DNA from: SZUA-442 sp963753185
GTDB taxonomy: Bacteria > Actinomycetota > Acidimicrobiia > Spongiisociales > UBA5794
Assembly: GCA_963753185.1 (NCBI GenBank)
Contig: CAVWBO010000007.1
Coordinates: 1,612,001 to 1,676,000, forward strand
Reading direction: 5' to 3'
DNA length: 64,000 nt
This document shows, piece by piece, positions 34,090-42,773 of this stretch (position 1 is its first letter; each line of letters starts with the position of its first letter). Both the position numbers and the translations under genes were made by a program. The notes under the pieces are model-generated. The model searched no databases. It saw only the letters and a list, made by a program, of their open reading frames with translations, and was not told the DNA's origin.

Positions 34090-34305
34090 TCGTCCTCAAT
34101 CTCGTCACCTCTCGGTGCCGGGACGGGGGACCCGCGGTACCACCCGGCTTGCCAGAACGAGTCTGGCCGCTCCATTCGACCCGTTTCGTGGGCTGACCGA
34201 CGGGTTCTACTCCCGACGCCAAACGGCCGTCGGTTTCTTCCCGTAGCTCGGAGGTGATGTTCCCCTTCGCAGGTGGCGGCCTCTCACCGGCACCGCCTCG
34301 CTGTG
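34090..34305 (-). promoter_or_regulatory. T-box riboswitch upstream of ileS (Ile specifier ATC)
   Basis: Read on the minus strand, the leader has the T-box core GGGTGGTACCGCGG (plus-strand 34132-34145) inside a GCCGGG/CCCGGC stem, and further upstream a specifier loop with GTGAGAGG on one side and GGGGAACATCACC on the other. The GAAC-ATC-A pattern places an ATC (isoleucine) codon at 34258-34256. No terminator with a T-run follows and the ileS ribosome site is close to the core, so control is probably at translation, as in known actinobacterial ileS T-boxes. The rest of the 316-nt gap between ileS and 34402 shows no gene. Confidence 0.88.
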
Positions 34306-34389
34306 GACCTGGTATCGGAGGGGATTCGTCCTCGTCGACGCGCCTCAAGAGGATAGCGCGCCGGGGACGGACATCGAGCCGCGAGCCCC

Positions 34390-34395
34390 TATCGT
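34390..34395 (+). promoter_or_regulatory. -10-like hexamer TATCGT, leaderless start of the DUF167 gene
   Basis: TATCGT is followed by 6 nt and GTG 34402 with no ribosome site. The fit to TANNNT is good and the -35 is poor. Confidence 0.45.
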
Positions 34396-34401
34396 CGCGT
34401 C

Positions 34402-34701
34402 GTGTCATCTGCGATCAGGCCGTCCGAGTCAGGCGTCGTCGTGGACGTCCTCGTCCAGCCAAACGCCAGTGCGGCGGAGATCGTGGGACCCCATGGGGAC
34501 CGCATCAAGGTACGGGTCACGGTTCCACCCGAGCGGTTGCGAGCGAACGAAGCGGTGTGCACCCTGCTTGCGCGTGCCTGTGGCGTGCGCGGCGCAACCG
34601 TTGTGGCTGGTCGAACAACGCGAGCAAAGACCGTCGAACTCCATGGCGCGGACATCGCGAAGGTCCGATTGGTGCTGCTCGGACCGCAGAAAGGAACGTG
34701 A
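34402..34701 (+). CDS. DUF167 (YggU) family protein
   Basis: 99-residue protein of the conserved DUF167 family, function unknown. The core reads VVDVLVQPNASAAEIVG, then IKVRVTVPPERLRANEAV and a glycine-rich turn (GATVVAGRTTRAKTVEL), matching the family's VxPxAxxxxI...L.V.V.A.P..G.AN pattern; the usual Gly-Lys-Ala/Asn stretch is partly altered (RLRAN). It starts at GTG 34402. In other genomes this gene follows yggT; here the ileS gene separates them. Confidence 0.82.
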   Translation: MSSAIRPSESGVVVDVLVQPNASAAEIVGPHGDRIKVRVTVPPERLRANEAVCTLLARACGVRGATVVAGRTTRAKTVELHGADIAKVRLVLLGPQKGT

Positions 34702-34735
34702 CGGTGCTACATTCCTCCCGCCAGCAGGAGGAGAC

Positions 34736-35107
34736 ATGGCCAGGCAACTCTCAGCTTCGACGCTCGACCGTCTCCGCCGCAAACTCGCGGAAGAGCGTGA
34801 ACGCCTCGAGCAGATAATCGACGAGCATGAGCGGGAGCGTGAGGAGAGCAAGCTCTCCGAAGCATCGGCCGACCGCAGCGCCGATCCCGACAACGTCGAT
34901 GGCGGTGCCATCGAAGTCGAGATGGAGATGGACATCGCGATGGTCCAGAATGCCCGAGGCCTGCTCGAACGTGTCAAACATGCACAGGATCGCATGCAGA
35001 AGGGTCTCTACGGAACATGCGAAGTGACGGGCGAACCGATTCCGCTGGCTCGGCTGGAAGCCCTGCCGTACGCGACGACGACGGTGGAAGCGGCAAACCG
35101 CATCTGA
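34736..35107 (+). CDS. TraR/DksA-type protein with degenerate zinc finger
   Basis: 123-residue protein: long N-terminal coiled coil (ASTLDRLRRKLAEERERLEQ and following, to about residue 85), then the DksA C-terminal motif LYGTCEVTGEPIPLARLEAL. Of the four zinc cysteines of DksA/TraR only the first (Cys in GTCEV) remains; the others are Thr or Val, so zinc binding is unlikely. DksA-like proteins enter the RNA polymerase secondary channel, and whether this one does is inference. The start has GGAGGAG 4-10 nt upstream. Confidence 0.82.
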   Translation: MARQLSASTLDRLRRKLAEERERLEQIIDEHEREREESKLSEASADRSADPDNVDGGAIEVEMEMDIAMVQNARGLLERVKHAQDRMQKGLYGTCEVTGEPIPLARLEALPYATTTVEAANRI

Positions 35108-35559
35108 GCAACAGGCTGCTCGCCATCGCCGTCGCGGGTGCGGTGGTCCTCGTCGACCAGGTCACCAAGTGGTGGGCCGTCAATGAGCTGGCGGACGGTC
35201 CGGTCGTCCTCATCGACGACTTCCTCCAGCTCCGTCTGCTGTTCAACACGGGAGCATCCTTCTCGATCCTGTCCAACGCAGGGCCGATCCTCGCCATCGT
35301 CGCCTTCGGCGTGATCGGCCTCATCATCTACATCCTCGGTGATGCATCCCGTCGCGTCGAAGCCGTTGCCCTGGGACTCGTGCTCGGCGGCGCAGTCGGC
35401 AACCTGCTCGACAGGGTTCTTCGCGGAGATGGGCTCCTCGACGGAGCGGTCGTCGACTTCATCGACTTCTCGTTCTTCGCGACGTTCAACGTGGCCGACG
35501 CGGCGATCAACGTCGGAGTCGTGCTCCTTCTGATCGCGACCTTCGTCCGCCGCCGATGA
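35017..35559 (+). CDS. lspA: Prolipoprotein signal peptidase LspA
   Basis: Membrane aspartyl protease that cleaves prolipoprotein signal peptides. Four transmembrane helices with LVDQVTKWWAVNEL, the FNTGASFSIL loop, and both catalytic aspartates in GAVGNLLDRVLRG and FNVADAAINVG. The start is unresolved: the only ATG/GTG/TTG before the first helix is ATG 35017, which overlaps the upstream gene by 91 nt and gives an unusual 30-residue hydrophilic tail. A non-standard CTG near 35116 would give a normal length. Function is not in doubt. Confidence 0.88.
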   Translation: MRSDGRTDSAGSAGSPAVRDDDGGSGKPHLSNRLLAIAVAGAVVLVDQVTKWWAVNELADGPVVLIDDFLQLRLLFNTGASFSILSNAGPILAIVAFGVIGLIIYILGDASRRVEAVALGLVLGGAVGNLLDRVLRGDGLLDGAVVDFIDFSFFATFNVADAAINVGVVLLLIATFVRRR

Positions 35560-36503
35560 CGTCCGTCGTCGTCCCCATGGAGCTCGATGGCGAACGAGCG
35601 GACAAAGTGATCGCCGTGGTTCTCGACGTGGCTCGGTCAGAGAGTCGTGGTGCCTTCGACGAGGGAAGGGTGTCCATCGCCGGCCATGCCGTCAGGCCGG
35701 GGCAACGCGTTGCAGGAGGCGATCAGATCGAGGTCGAGCTCGCTGCGAGGGCCGTCGACCTCGTCGCTGATCCTTCCGTGCCGTTCTCCGTCGTCTATGA
35801 GGATTCCGATCTTGCCGTCGTGGACAAGCCCGTCGGCGTGGTCGTCCATCCTCCATCCGACCGGGCTGCACCCTCGCTCGTCCATGGATTGATCGCACGC
35901 TACCCGGAGATCGTGGGCGTCGGCGTCGACGGGAGGTGGGGTATCGTGCATCGACTCGACAGGGACACATCCGGCCTGCTCGTGGTTGCCAGGACGCATC
36001 GTGCCCACGAAGCGCTCAGCGAGCTGATGCGGTCCCGGCGGGTGTCCCGTCGATACCTGTCGCTCGTTGCTGGTGCATTCGATGCCGCTCGGGGGACGAT
36101 CGATGCGCCGATCGGGCGTGATCCCTCGAATCCGACGAGGATGCGGATCGACCGGGCCGGTCGAAGGTCGATCACGCACTACCGAAGGATCGCGACCTGG
36201 GCGGACCGCGACCTGTCCCTGGTGTACGTAGCCCTCGAGACGGGGAGGACGCACCAGATCAGGGTTCACATGCAGGCGATCGACCATCCCATCGTCGGGG
36301 ACCCGTCGTACGGCCGTCCGGGTGGCGACGCCGACCCGGGGAGGCCGTGGCTCCATGCCCAACGGTTGGTCTTCGACCATCCGTTCGCGGATCGGGTCGT
36401 CGATGTCACGGCCGATCTTCCCGCCGATCTCGTCGATAGTCTTGCGCGCATCGGGCCGCCGACGAGCGGCTCGATCGACGACTTCGCCGAGGAGCTGCCA
36501 TGA
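35556..36503 (+). CDS. Ribosomal large-subunit pseudouridine synthase (RluA/RluD family)
   Basis: 315 residues. N-terminal S4 RNA-binding domain (GERADKVIAVVL with VSIAGHAVRPGQRVAGGDQI) and a pseudouridine synthase domain with the catalytic aspartate in HRLDRDTSGLLVVART, then RYLSLVAG and the C-terminal GRTHQIRVHMQAIDHPIVGDPSYG. It is most likely the RluD-type enzyme for 23S rRNA helix 69, since the lspA-rluD gene pair is common, but exact targets cannot be told from sequence. ATG overlaps the lspA stop. Confidence 0.92.
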   Translation: MTSVVVPMELDGERADKVIAVVLDVARSESRGAFDEGRVSIAGHAVRPGQRVAGGDQIEVELAARAVDLVADPSVPFSVVYEDSDLAVVDKPVGVVVHPPSDRAAPSLVHGLIARYPEIVGVGVDGRWGIVHRLDRDTSGLLVVARTHRAHEALSELMRSRRVSRRYLSLVAGAFDAARGTIDAPIGRDPSNPTRMRIDRAGRRSITHYRRIATWADRDLSLVYVALETGRTHQIRVHMQAIDHPIVGDPSYGRPGGDADPGRPWLHAQRLVFDHPFADRVVDVTADLPADLVDSLARIGPPTSGSIDDFAEELP

Positions 36504-37975
36504 CCGCCCACTATGAACGCCTCTCCAACCTCGACGCATCGTTCCTGGCCCTCGAATCCCGCTCGACCCATATGCACGTCGGCGCCGTCGCGATCTTCGG
36601 TCCGGGACCCCATAGCACGGCGGACGGAGTGGACATCGGCTTCATCCGCGATCTGATCGCCTCGCGACTCGACGCGATACCGAGGTATCGCCAACGGATC
36701 GCGACCGTTCCCATCGAAGGTCACCCCGTGTGGGTCGATGACGAGCATTTCCACCTTGACTACCACGTTCGTCACACGGCCCTCCCCAACCCGGGGAGCG
36801 ACGACCAGCTCAAGGCACTCGTCGGGCGGCTCATGTCCCAGCAACTCGATCGAACCCGCCCCTTGTGGGAGCTGAACATCGTCGAGGGGATCGAGGGGGG
36901 CGGGTTCGCGGTCGTTGGCAAGATCCACCACTGCATGATCGACGGAATCTCCGGCATCGACCTGATGGCGGTCATCCTCGACTTCACGCCGGACGCGCAG
37001 ATCACGCCGGCGACGCCGTGGAAACCGAGGCCCGCCCCGAACGGGACCGAGCTGGCGGTGAAGGAGATCTCGCGAGCGCTCTCGACGGTGCTCGCGAACG
37101 TCTCGGACTTCTCGTCGATCGTGTCGGACATCGATGCGGTACGCAACGACCTCGGGAAACGGGTGCGCGCCGTGGGCGCGTCGCTGTCATCGGGATGGTT
37201 GACCCAGACCGGCCACACGCCGCTCAACGGCCCGATCGGACCGGCGCGATGGTTCGACTGGATCGACATCCCCCTCATCGACGTGAAGGCGATCAAGAAC
37301 GAACACGGTGCAACGGTCAACGATGTGATGCTCGCCATCGTCGCCGGCGGTGTGCGCCGCTACCTCCTCACCGAGGGGGGGATGACCGACGAGGAGGTCG
37401 CCGCGACCGAGTTTCGGATCATGGCACCGGTGTCCGTGCGGTCCGAGACGGAGCAGGGAACCCTTGGGAACAAGGTGGCGATGTGGCTGATGACCCTGCC
37501 GATCGGTGAACCCGACCCGGCCACGCGGGTCAAGGCGGTCACGGAAGCGACCAAGAACCTCAAGGAGACGGACCAGGCGCTCGGAGCGTCGACGCTGGTC
37601 TCGGTGTCGACGGGAGCACCGGCGACGATCGTTTCCCTCGCCACACGCCTGGCGAGTGGCATCCGCCCGTTCAACATGACGGTCACGAACGTTCCAGGAC
37701 CCCAATTCCCGATGTACCTCGCGGGCAGTGAGATGCAGGCGTCGTATCCCCTCGTCCCGCTGTGGCAGAGCCACGGTGCAGGTGTTGCGATGTTCTCGCT
37801 CAACGGGAAGATCGACATCGGGATCAACATGGACAGGACCCTCATCGAGGAACCTCGAGCGCTCGGTGAGGCGATCCGGGCATCGTTCGAAGAGCTCGTC
37901 CGAACGCCTCGCGCCACGACACCCGAACCTCGCGCCAAGAAGGTCAAGAAGGCGCCTCCCATGGGAACCCGCTAG
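36500..37975 (+). CDS. Wax ester synthase/diacylglycerol acyltransferase (WS/DGAT)
   Basis: 491-residue acyltransferase that makes storage wax esters or triacylglycerol from acyl-CoA. The active-site HHxxxDG motif is HHCMIDG at residues 143-149; family blocks LSNLDASFLALES at the N-terminus, PLWELNIVEG, and the C-terminal NMTVTNVPGPQFPMYLAG also fit. It starts overlapping the rluD stop (ATGA). It has a Lys/Pro-rich tail (ATTPEPRAKKVKKAP). Presence suggests neutral-lipid storage, as in many actinobacteria. Confidence 0.92.
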   Translation: MTAHYERLSNLDASFLALESRSTHMHVGAVAIFGPGPHSTADGVDIGFIRDLIASRLDAIPRYRQRIATVPIEGHPVWVDDEHFHLDYHVRHTALPNPGSDDQLKALVGRLMSQQLDRTRPLWELNIVEGIEGGGFAVVGKIHHCMIDGISGIDLMAVILDFTPDAQITPATPWKPRPAPNGTELAVKEISRALSTVLANVSDFSSIVSDIDAVRNDLGKRVRAVGASLSSGWLTQTGHTPLNGPIGPARWFDWIDIPLIDVKAIKNEHGATVNDVMLAIVAGGVRRYLLTEGGMTDEEVAATEFRIMAPVSVRSETEQGTLGNKVAMWLMTLPIGEPDPATRVKAVTEATKNLKETDQALGASTLVSVSTGAPATIVSLATRLASGIRPFNMTVTNVPGPQFPMYLAGSEMQASYPLVPLWQSHGAGVAMFSLNGKIDIGINMDRTLIEEPRALGEAIRASFEELVRTPRATTPEPRAKKVKKAPPMGTR

Positions 37976-38019
37976 TCCAGGAGCACCGAACGACCGAAGG
38001 TTCGACGTCTGCGCAGCCG

Positions 38020-39045
38020 TCAGCCGAAGAACGTCCTCGCCGTCGCATAGAGCGACTCGGGTACACCCCTGATCCCTGACGTCGCCTCCTCGAGTGGCAC
38101 CGGCACGATCTCCGTGGCTTTGACACCCGCCATCACGTTCGTGAGGCCATCGATCGCCATGTCCGCTGCCGCGACGCCGAGGCGCGTGGCGAGCACGCGG
38201 TCGGAGGCGGCAGGCGTGCCGCCACGCTGGATGTGCCCAAGGATGGATACGCGAGTTTCGAAGCCGGTCAGATCCTCGATGGCGTCTGCAACCTGATAGC
38301 CGACGCCGCCGAGGCGGTCGAACCCGAAGGCGTCCTTCTTGAGATCGAGGGGCTGGTACCCCGCGGGTGGCTCGATGCCCTCCGCGATGACCACGATCGA
38401 GTATCGGTGACCCGTCCGGTGGCGCTTTCGCAGCGTCGATGCGACCTGTTCGAGGTCGTATGCGAATTCCGGTATGAGTACGTAATCCGCACCACCCGCG
38501 ATCCCCGCGTAGGTCGCGATCCATCCCTTCGTTCGACCCATCACCTCGACCACGATGACGCGGTTGTGCGCCTCCGCGGTCGTTGCGAGACGGTCGATCG
38601 CCTCGGTCGCGATCTGGACGGCTGTGGCGAACCCGAAGGTGGTGTCCGTGCCATTGATGTCGTTGTCGATCGTCTTTGGCACACCGATGACATTCAGGCC
38701 CTCCTCCGCGAGCTGCCTGGCTGAACGGAGCGTGCCATCGCCTCCGATGACGACGAGCCTGTCGATGCCGTTGCGTGAAATGGTGGCGCTGCACGACGAC
38801 AGTCCGTCGCCGTGCACATAGGGGTCCATCCTCGAGGTTCCGAGCATCGTTCCGCCTCGCCCGAGGATGCCACGTACCGCGTCACGGTCGAGGGTCATGG
38901 TGCGGTCGTTCATGAGGCCCTCCCACCCGTCACGTATCCCCACGACCTCGGTGTCGCGCTCGAGGGCCCTCCCGACGACACCGCGGATGACGGCATTGAG
39001 TCCTGGGCAATCGCCACCTGCGGTGAGCACTCCGATGACGCTCAC
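38020..39045 (-). CDS. pfkA: 6-phosphofructokinase
   Basis: Phosphorylates fructose 6-phosphate in glycolysis. 341 residues, group III-like. The N-terminal loop is LTAGGDCPGLNAVIRG, the phosphoryl-donor motif VVIGGDGTLRSA, and catalytic PKTIDNDINGTDTTFG, followed by VEVMGRTKGW and IAEGIEP. Gly in GGDGT suggests ATP as donor, whereas the Lys of PKTIDND is the residue of pyrophosphate enzymes; actinobacterial ATP enzymes can carry this mixture, so the donor is uncertain. GTG 39045 has GAGGAGG upstream. Confidence 0.93.
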   Translation of the reverse strand: MSVIGVLTAGGDCPGLNAVIRGVVGRALERDTEVVGIRDGWEGLMNDRTMTLDRDAVRGILGRGGTMLGTSRMDPYVHGDGLSSCSATISRNGIDRLVVIGGDGTLRSARQLAEEGLNVIGVPKTIDNDINGTDTTFGFATAVQIATEAIDRLATTAEAHNRVIVVEVMGRTKGWIATYAGIAGGADYVLIPEFAYDLEQVASTLRKRHRTGHRYSIVVIAEGIEPPAGYQPLDLKKDAFGFDRLGGVGYQVADAIEDLTGFETRVSILGHIQRGGTPAASDRVLATRLGVAAADMAIDGLTNVMAGVKATEIVPVPLEEATSGIRGVPESLYATARTFFG

Positions 39046-39115
39046 GGATCCTCCTCGGAGGGGTTGCGGACCGATCGTAGGGCGTGAACGGTGCTCGTCG
39101 GGCGTGTTCGCGCCG

Positions 39116-39129
39116 CCCTAACATTAGGG
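39116..39129. promoter_or_regulatory. Inverted repeat CCCTAACATTAGGG between pfkA and dnaE
   Basis: A perfect 6-bp inverted repeat with a 2-bp centre sits in the 199-nt divergent gap (39046-39244). TAACAT on one strand and TAATGT on the other can be read as -10 elements, so it may be an operator or the core of a bidirectional promoter. No other element was recognised in this gap. Confidence 0.4.
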
Positions 39130-39244
39130 GTCCGCCGGGTCACGCGATCGGGTGGTGATCTGGGCGAGACAGGCACGACGAAGGCGGGCACGCACAAGCC
39201 GCCCCACATGCTTACATGCATGGTATTCGACGATCGAGGTCCGT

Positions 39245-42200
39245 TTGGCCGACAGCTTCGCCCACCTTCATGTCCACACCGAGTTCTCCATGCTGGACGG
39301 GGCTGCTCGTGTGCATGATCTCGTGAGGGCCGTGGAAGCAGACGGCCAGCCGGCTGTTGCGATCACCGATCACGGCGTGCTGTATGGCGTCGTTGACTTC
39401 TACAGGGCGGCACGGGACGTCGGGGTGAATCCCATCATCGGCATCGAGGCGTACGTCACCCCGGGAAGTCGATTCGACCGGCCGGCGCGCCGTGACGACA
39501 TCCGTTACCACATGACGATCCTCGCTGAGAACGAGACCGGGTATCGCAACCTGATGCAACTCGCGTCGCTCGCGTATCGGGACGGGTACTACTACAAGCC
39601 GCGCATGGACGCGGAGCTGCTCAGCACCTACTCAGAGGGCCTGATCGCGACAACGGGGTGCCTCGGTGGCCACGTCCCGCAGCTCCTTGGTGTCGACGAA
39701 CCCGCCGACGACGACCAAAGGGGCCAGGAGCGTGACGTCGACGCCGCGATCGCCGCCGCCGCGATGTATCAGGACATCTTCGGCAGGGACAACTTCTTCA
39801 TCGAGCTCCAGGACCATGGCATCCCGGCTCAGCGGCGGATCATGGCGGATCTCCTCGACATCGGGAGGCGAATCGACGCACCGCTGCTCGCGGCGAACGA
39901 CTCCCACTACACGCGGGCAGACGAGGCAGATGCCCACGATGCCCTGCTGTGCATCCAGACCGGGTCGGTGAAGTCCGAGGAGAACCGTTTCAAGTTCCAC
40001 TCCCAGGAGTTCTACGTGAAGTCGGCGGACCAGATGCGGGCGCTGTTCCCGTCCGGCGAGTTTCCCGGCGCATGCGACAACACGCTCTGGATCGCCGAGC
40101 GGGCGCGTGTGGAGATCGAGTTCGACCAGATCCTGCTTCCGAACTTCGAGGTCCCCAGCGGATACGACGAGGACTCGTACCTGCGACACCTCGTCGTCGA
40201 GGGCGCCAGAGCCCGTTACGGGACACCCGATGCGGTCGTGTCGGATCGGATCGACTACGAACTCCGTGTGATCTCGGAGATGGGGTTCTCTGCGTACTTC
40301 CTGATCGTGTGGGACCTCATCGCCCACGCCGCCCGGCGAGGAATCCGGACAGGGCCGGGTCGCGGTAGCGCCGCGGGTTCGATCGTCGCATATTGCCTGA
40401 GGATCACCGACCTCGACCCCATCGCCTACGGCCTGATCTTCGAGCGCTTCTTGAACCCCGGCCGCAAGGAGATGCCGGACATCGACATGGACTTCGACGA
40501 ACGGTACCGGTCCGAGATGATCGCCTACTGCGCCCAGAAGTACGGCTCGGACCACGTGGCGCAGATCATCACCTTCTCGACCATCAAGGGGAAACAGGCG
40601 ATCAGGGATGCAGCCAGGGTGCTCGACTATCCCTACTCGGTCGGGGACCAGCTCGCGAAGGCGATGCCACCCGCGATCCTCGGAAACGACGCGACGATCG
40701 ACCAGTGCCTCGAGGTACCGGGAGGGGACGCGTCGACCATCGACCGCGATCACTACTCCGCCGCGTCGGGACTCCGGGAGCTTCTCGACACCATGGATGG
40801 TGCCCGCGAGATCATCGAAACGGCACGCGGGCTCGAAGGCCTGCGACGCCAGGACTCGATCCACGCGGCGGCTGTCGTGATCTCACCGCAACCGCTGACC
40901 ACGATCGTTCCCACCCAACAGAAGGGAGAGGGCGCCGAGATCGTCACCCAATACGAGATGCATGGGGTCGAGGCGCTCGGGCTCCTCAAGATGGATTTCC
41001 TCGGCCTTCGCAACCTCTCGACCATCGAGCGGTCCCTGGAGCTGATCGAACGCAATACGGGCACTCGTCCGGACATCGACGGGGTGGCCCTCGACGACCC
41101 TGCCGTGTACGAAATGCTCCAGCGAGGCGACTCGGTCGGAGTCTTCCAGTTCGAGGGCGGTCCGATGCGTGCCCTCATGAGGAACCTCGGACCTGACCGG
41201 TTCGAGCACCTCATCGCGCTCAACGCGCTGTACCGGCCAGGCGCCCTCGGCGCAGGAATGCACCTCGAATACGCCGATCGCAAGAACGGCAAGGCCGAAG
41301 TCGGCTACCTCCATCCCGATCTCGAGCCTGTCCTGTCCGACACCTACGGGATCATGGTCTACCAGGAGCAGGTGATGCAGACCGCCGAGCGAGTCGCCGG
41401 CTTCTCGATGGTCGATGCGGACAGCCTTCGGAAGGCGATGGGAAAGAAGATCCCCGCCCTGATGAGGGAGCAGCAGGACAAGTTCGTCGCAGGGTGCATC
41501 GCGAACGGCTACGAAGAGCAGCTCGGTGTCGACCTGTTCGGCTTCATCGAGCACTTCGCCGGATATGGCTTCAACAAGAGCCACTCCGCGGCGTATGCGC
41601 TCGTGGCCTACCAGACGGCCTGGCTCAAGGCCCATTACCCAGCCGAGTACATGGCTGCCCTCCTGACCTCCGTCAAACGTGACAAGGATCGGACGGCCGC
41701 GTACCTGCACGAGTGTCGCATGATGGGGATCCCCGTACGTGTCCCCGGAGTGAACGTCTCGGAACGGGACTTCCTCGCCCACGATGGACAGATCATCTTC
41801 GGCCTGTCAGCCGTGCGCAACGTCGGAGAGGCGGTGACCGACCTCATCGTCGCTGAACGGCTCGAACACGGACCATACGAGGACTTCTTCGACTTCATCG
41901 ACAGGGTGGACATCCAGGTCCTCAACAAGCGAACGATCGAGTCGATGATCAAGGCTGGCGCGTTCGACTCACTCGGGTATTCACGGCGCGGATTGCTCGA
42001 GGTTTCGCACACCATCGTCGATGGGACCCTCGATCGACGCCGCGCCGAGGAGGCGGGCCAGTACAGCCTGTTCGGCGGCTCCACGGCCACGGCGACCGCG
42101 GTCGGGACGTCGGTTCCCGAGCACGAGTGGGACAAGAAGGTGCGGTTGGCATTCGAGAAGGAGATGCTCGGACTGTACGTCTCGGACCATCCGCTGCTCG

Positions 42201-42748
42201 GTGTCGAGAAGGCGCTGACGGGCATGACCGACACCGTGATTCCCGGACTGTGGGAACGCGAGGACCGCTCCCAGGCGACGATCGCAGGCGTCGTCGGTTC
42301 GGTGAACCGCCGATACACCCGTGCAGGACAGCCCATGGTGTACTTCGTCCTCGAGGATCTCCAGGGTTCGGTCGAAGCGGTTGCCTTCCCGAAGACCGTC
42401 GCGGAGCACGGCCCGATGATTCGCGAGGATGCCGTGCTCGTGCTCCGGGGGAGGGTCGACCACCGAGGGGACGATGTGAAGTTCATCGTCCAGTCCGTGT
42501 CCGAGCCCGACCTGTCGAGTGACCGGAGTGTTCGTGTCAGGGTTCCGGCGTCACGGCTGTCACCGACGGTCGTCGGGCGGTTGAAGGACGTCCTGGCAAA
42601 CCATCCCGGTACCGCGCCCGTCTACATCCACATGCACGGAGACTCGGGCGAGAAGGTGCTGAGGGTCGGTCAGGAACACCGCGTCGACCCACGATCCGCA
42701 CTCTTCGCGGAGCTCCAGGAGCTCTTCGGGCCGTCAAGCGTGTTCTGA
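39245..42748 (+). CDS. dnaE: DNA polymerase III alpha subunit DnaE
   Basis: Replicative polymerase, 1167 residues. The N-terminal PHP domain opens with SFAHLHVHTEFSMLDGAARV and DHGVLYGVVDFYRAA. The palm shows GRGSAAGSIVAYCLRITDLDP and the catalytic aspartates of MPDIDMDFDERYR; FNKSHSAAYALVAYQTAWLKA and the OB-fold region (AGVVGSVNRRYTRAGQPMVYF) follow. It is the DnaE1 type (PHP then polymerase, no PolC exonuclease). TTG 39245 is selected: GAGG is 6 nt upstream and homology starts at LADSFAHLHVHTE. It converges with the ArsA-like gene. Confidence 0.95.
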   Translation: MADSFAHLHVHTEFSMLDGAARVHDLVRAVEADGQPAVAITDHGVLYGVVDFYRAARDVGVNPIIGIEAYVTPGSRFDRPARRDDIRYHMTILAENETGYRNLMQLASLAYRDGYYYKPRMDAELLSTYSEGLIATTGCLGGHVPQLLGVDEPADDDQRGQERDVDAAIAAAAMYQDIFGRDNFFIELQDHGIPAQRRIMADLLDIGRRIDAPLLAANDSHYTRADEADAHDALLCIQTGSVKSEENRFKFHSQEFYVKSADQMRALFPSGEFPGACDNTLWIAERARVEIEFDQILLPNFEVPSGYDEDSYLRHLVVEGARARYGTPDAVVSDRIDYELRVISEMGFSAYFLIVWDLIAHAARRGIRTGPGRGSAAGSIVAYCLRITDLDPIAYGLIFERFLNPGRKEMPDIDMDFDERYRSEMIAYCAQKYGSDHVAQIITFSTIKGKQAIRDAARVLDYPYSVGDQLAKAMPPAILGNDATIDQCLEVPGGDASTIDRDHYSAASGLRELLDTMDGAREIIETARGLEGLRRQDSIHAAAVVISPQPLTTIVPTQQKGEGAEIVTQYEMHGVEALGLLKMDFLGLRNLSTIERSLELIERNTGTRPDIDGVALDDPAVYEMLQRGDSVGVFQFEGGPMRALMRNLGPDRFEHLIALNALYRPGALGAGMHLEYADRKNGKAEVGYLHPDLEPVLSDTYGIMVYQEQVMQTAERVAGFSMVDADSLRKAMGKKIPALMREQQDKFVAGCIANGYEEQLGVDLFGFIEHFAGYGFNKSHSAAYALVAYQTAWLKAHYPAEYMAALLTSVKRDKDRTAAYLHECRMMGIPVRVPGVNVSERDFLAHDGQIIFGLSAVRNVGEAVTDLIVAERLEHGPYEDFFDFIDRVDIQVLNKRTIESMIKAGAFDSLGYSRRGLLEVSHTIVDGTLDRRRAEEAGQYSLFGGSTATATAVGTSVPEHEWDKKVRLAFEKEMLGLYVSDHPLLGVEKALTGMTDTVIPGLWEREDRSQATIAGVVGSVNRRYTRAGQPMVYFVLEDLQGSVEAVAFPKTVAEHGPMIREDAVLVLRGRVDHRGDDVKFIVQSVSEPDLSSDRSVRVRVPASRLSPTVVGRLKDVLANHPGTAPVYIHMHGDSGEKVLRVGQEHRVDPRSALFAELQELFGPSSVF

Positions 42749-42773
42749 GAGCGAGCGCGTGGTGCCGGTCCCC

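Noticed and set aside
37187..38794. 535-codon minus-strand open frame
   Set aside because: Overlaps WS/DGAT antisense and pfkA in another frame; His/Arg-rich composition, no motif.
39632..40864. 410-codon minus-strand open frame
   Set aside because: Antisense to the PHP and palm domains of dnaE.
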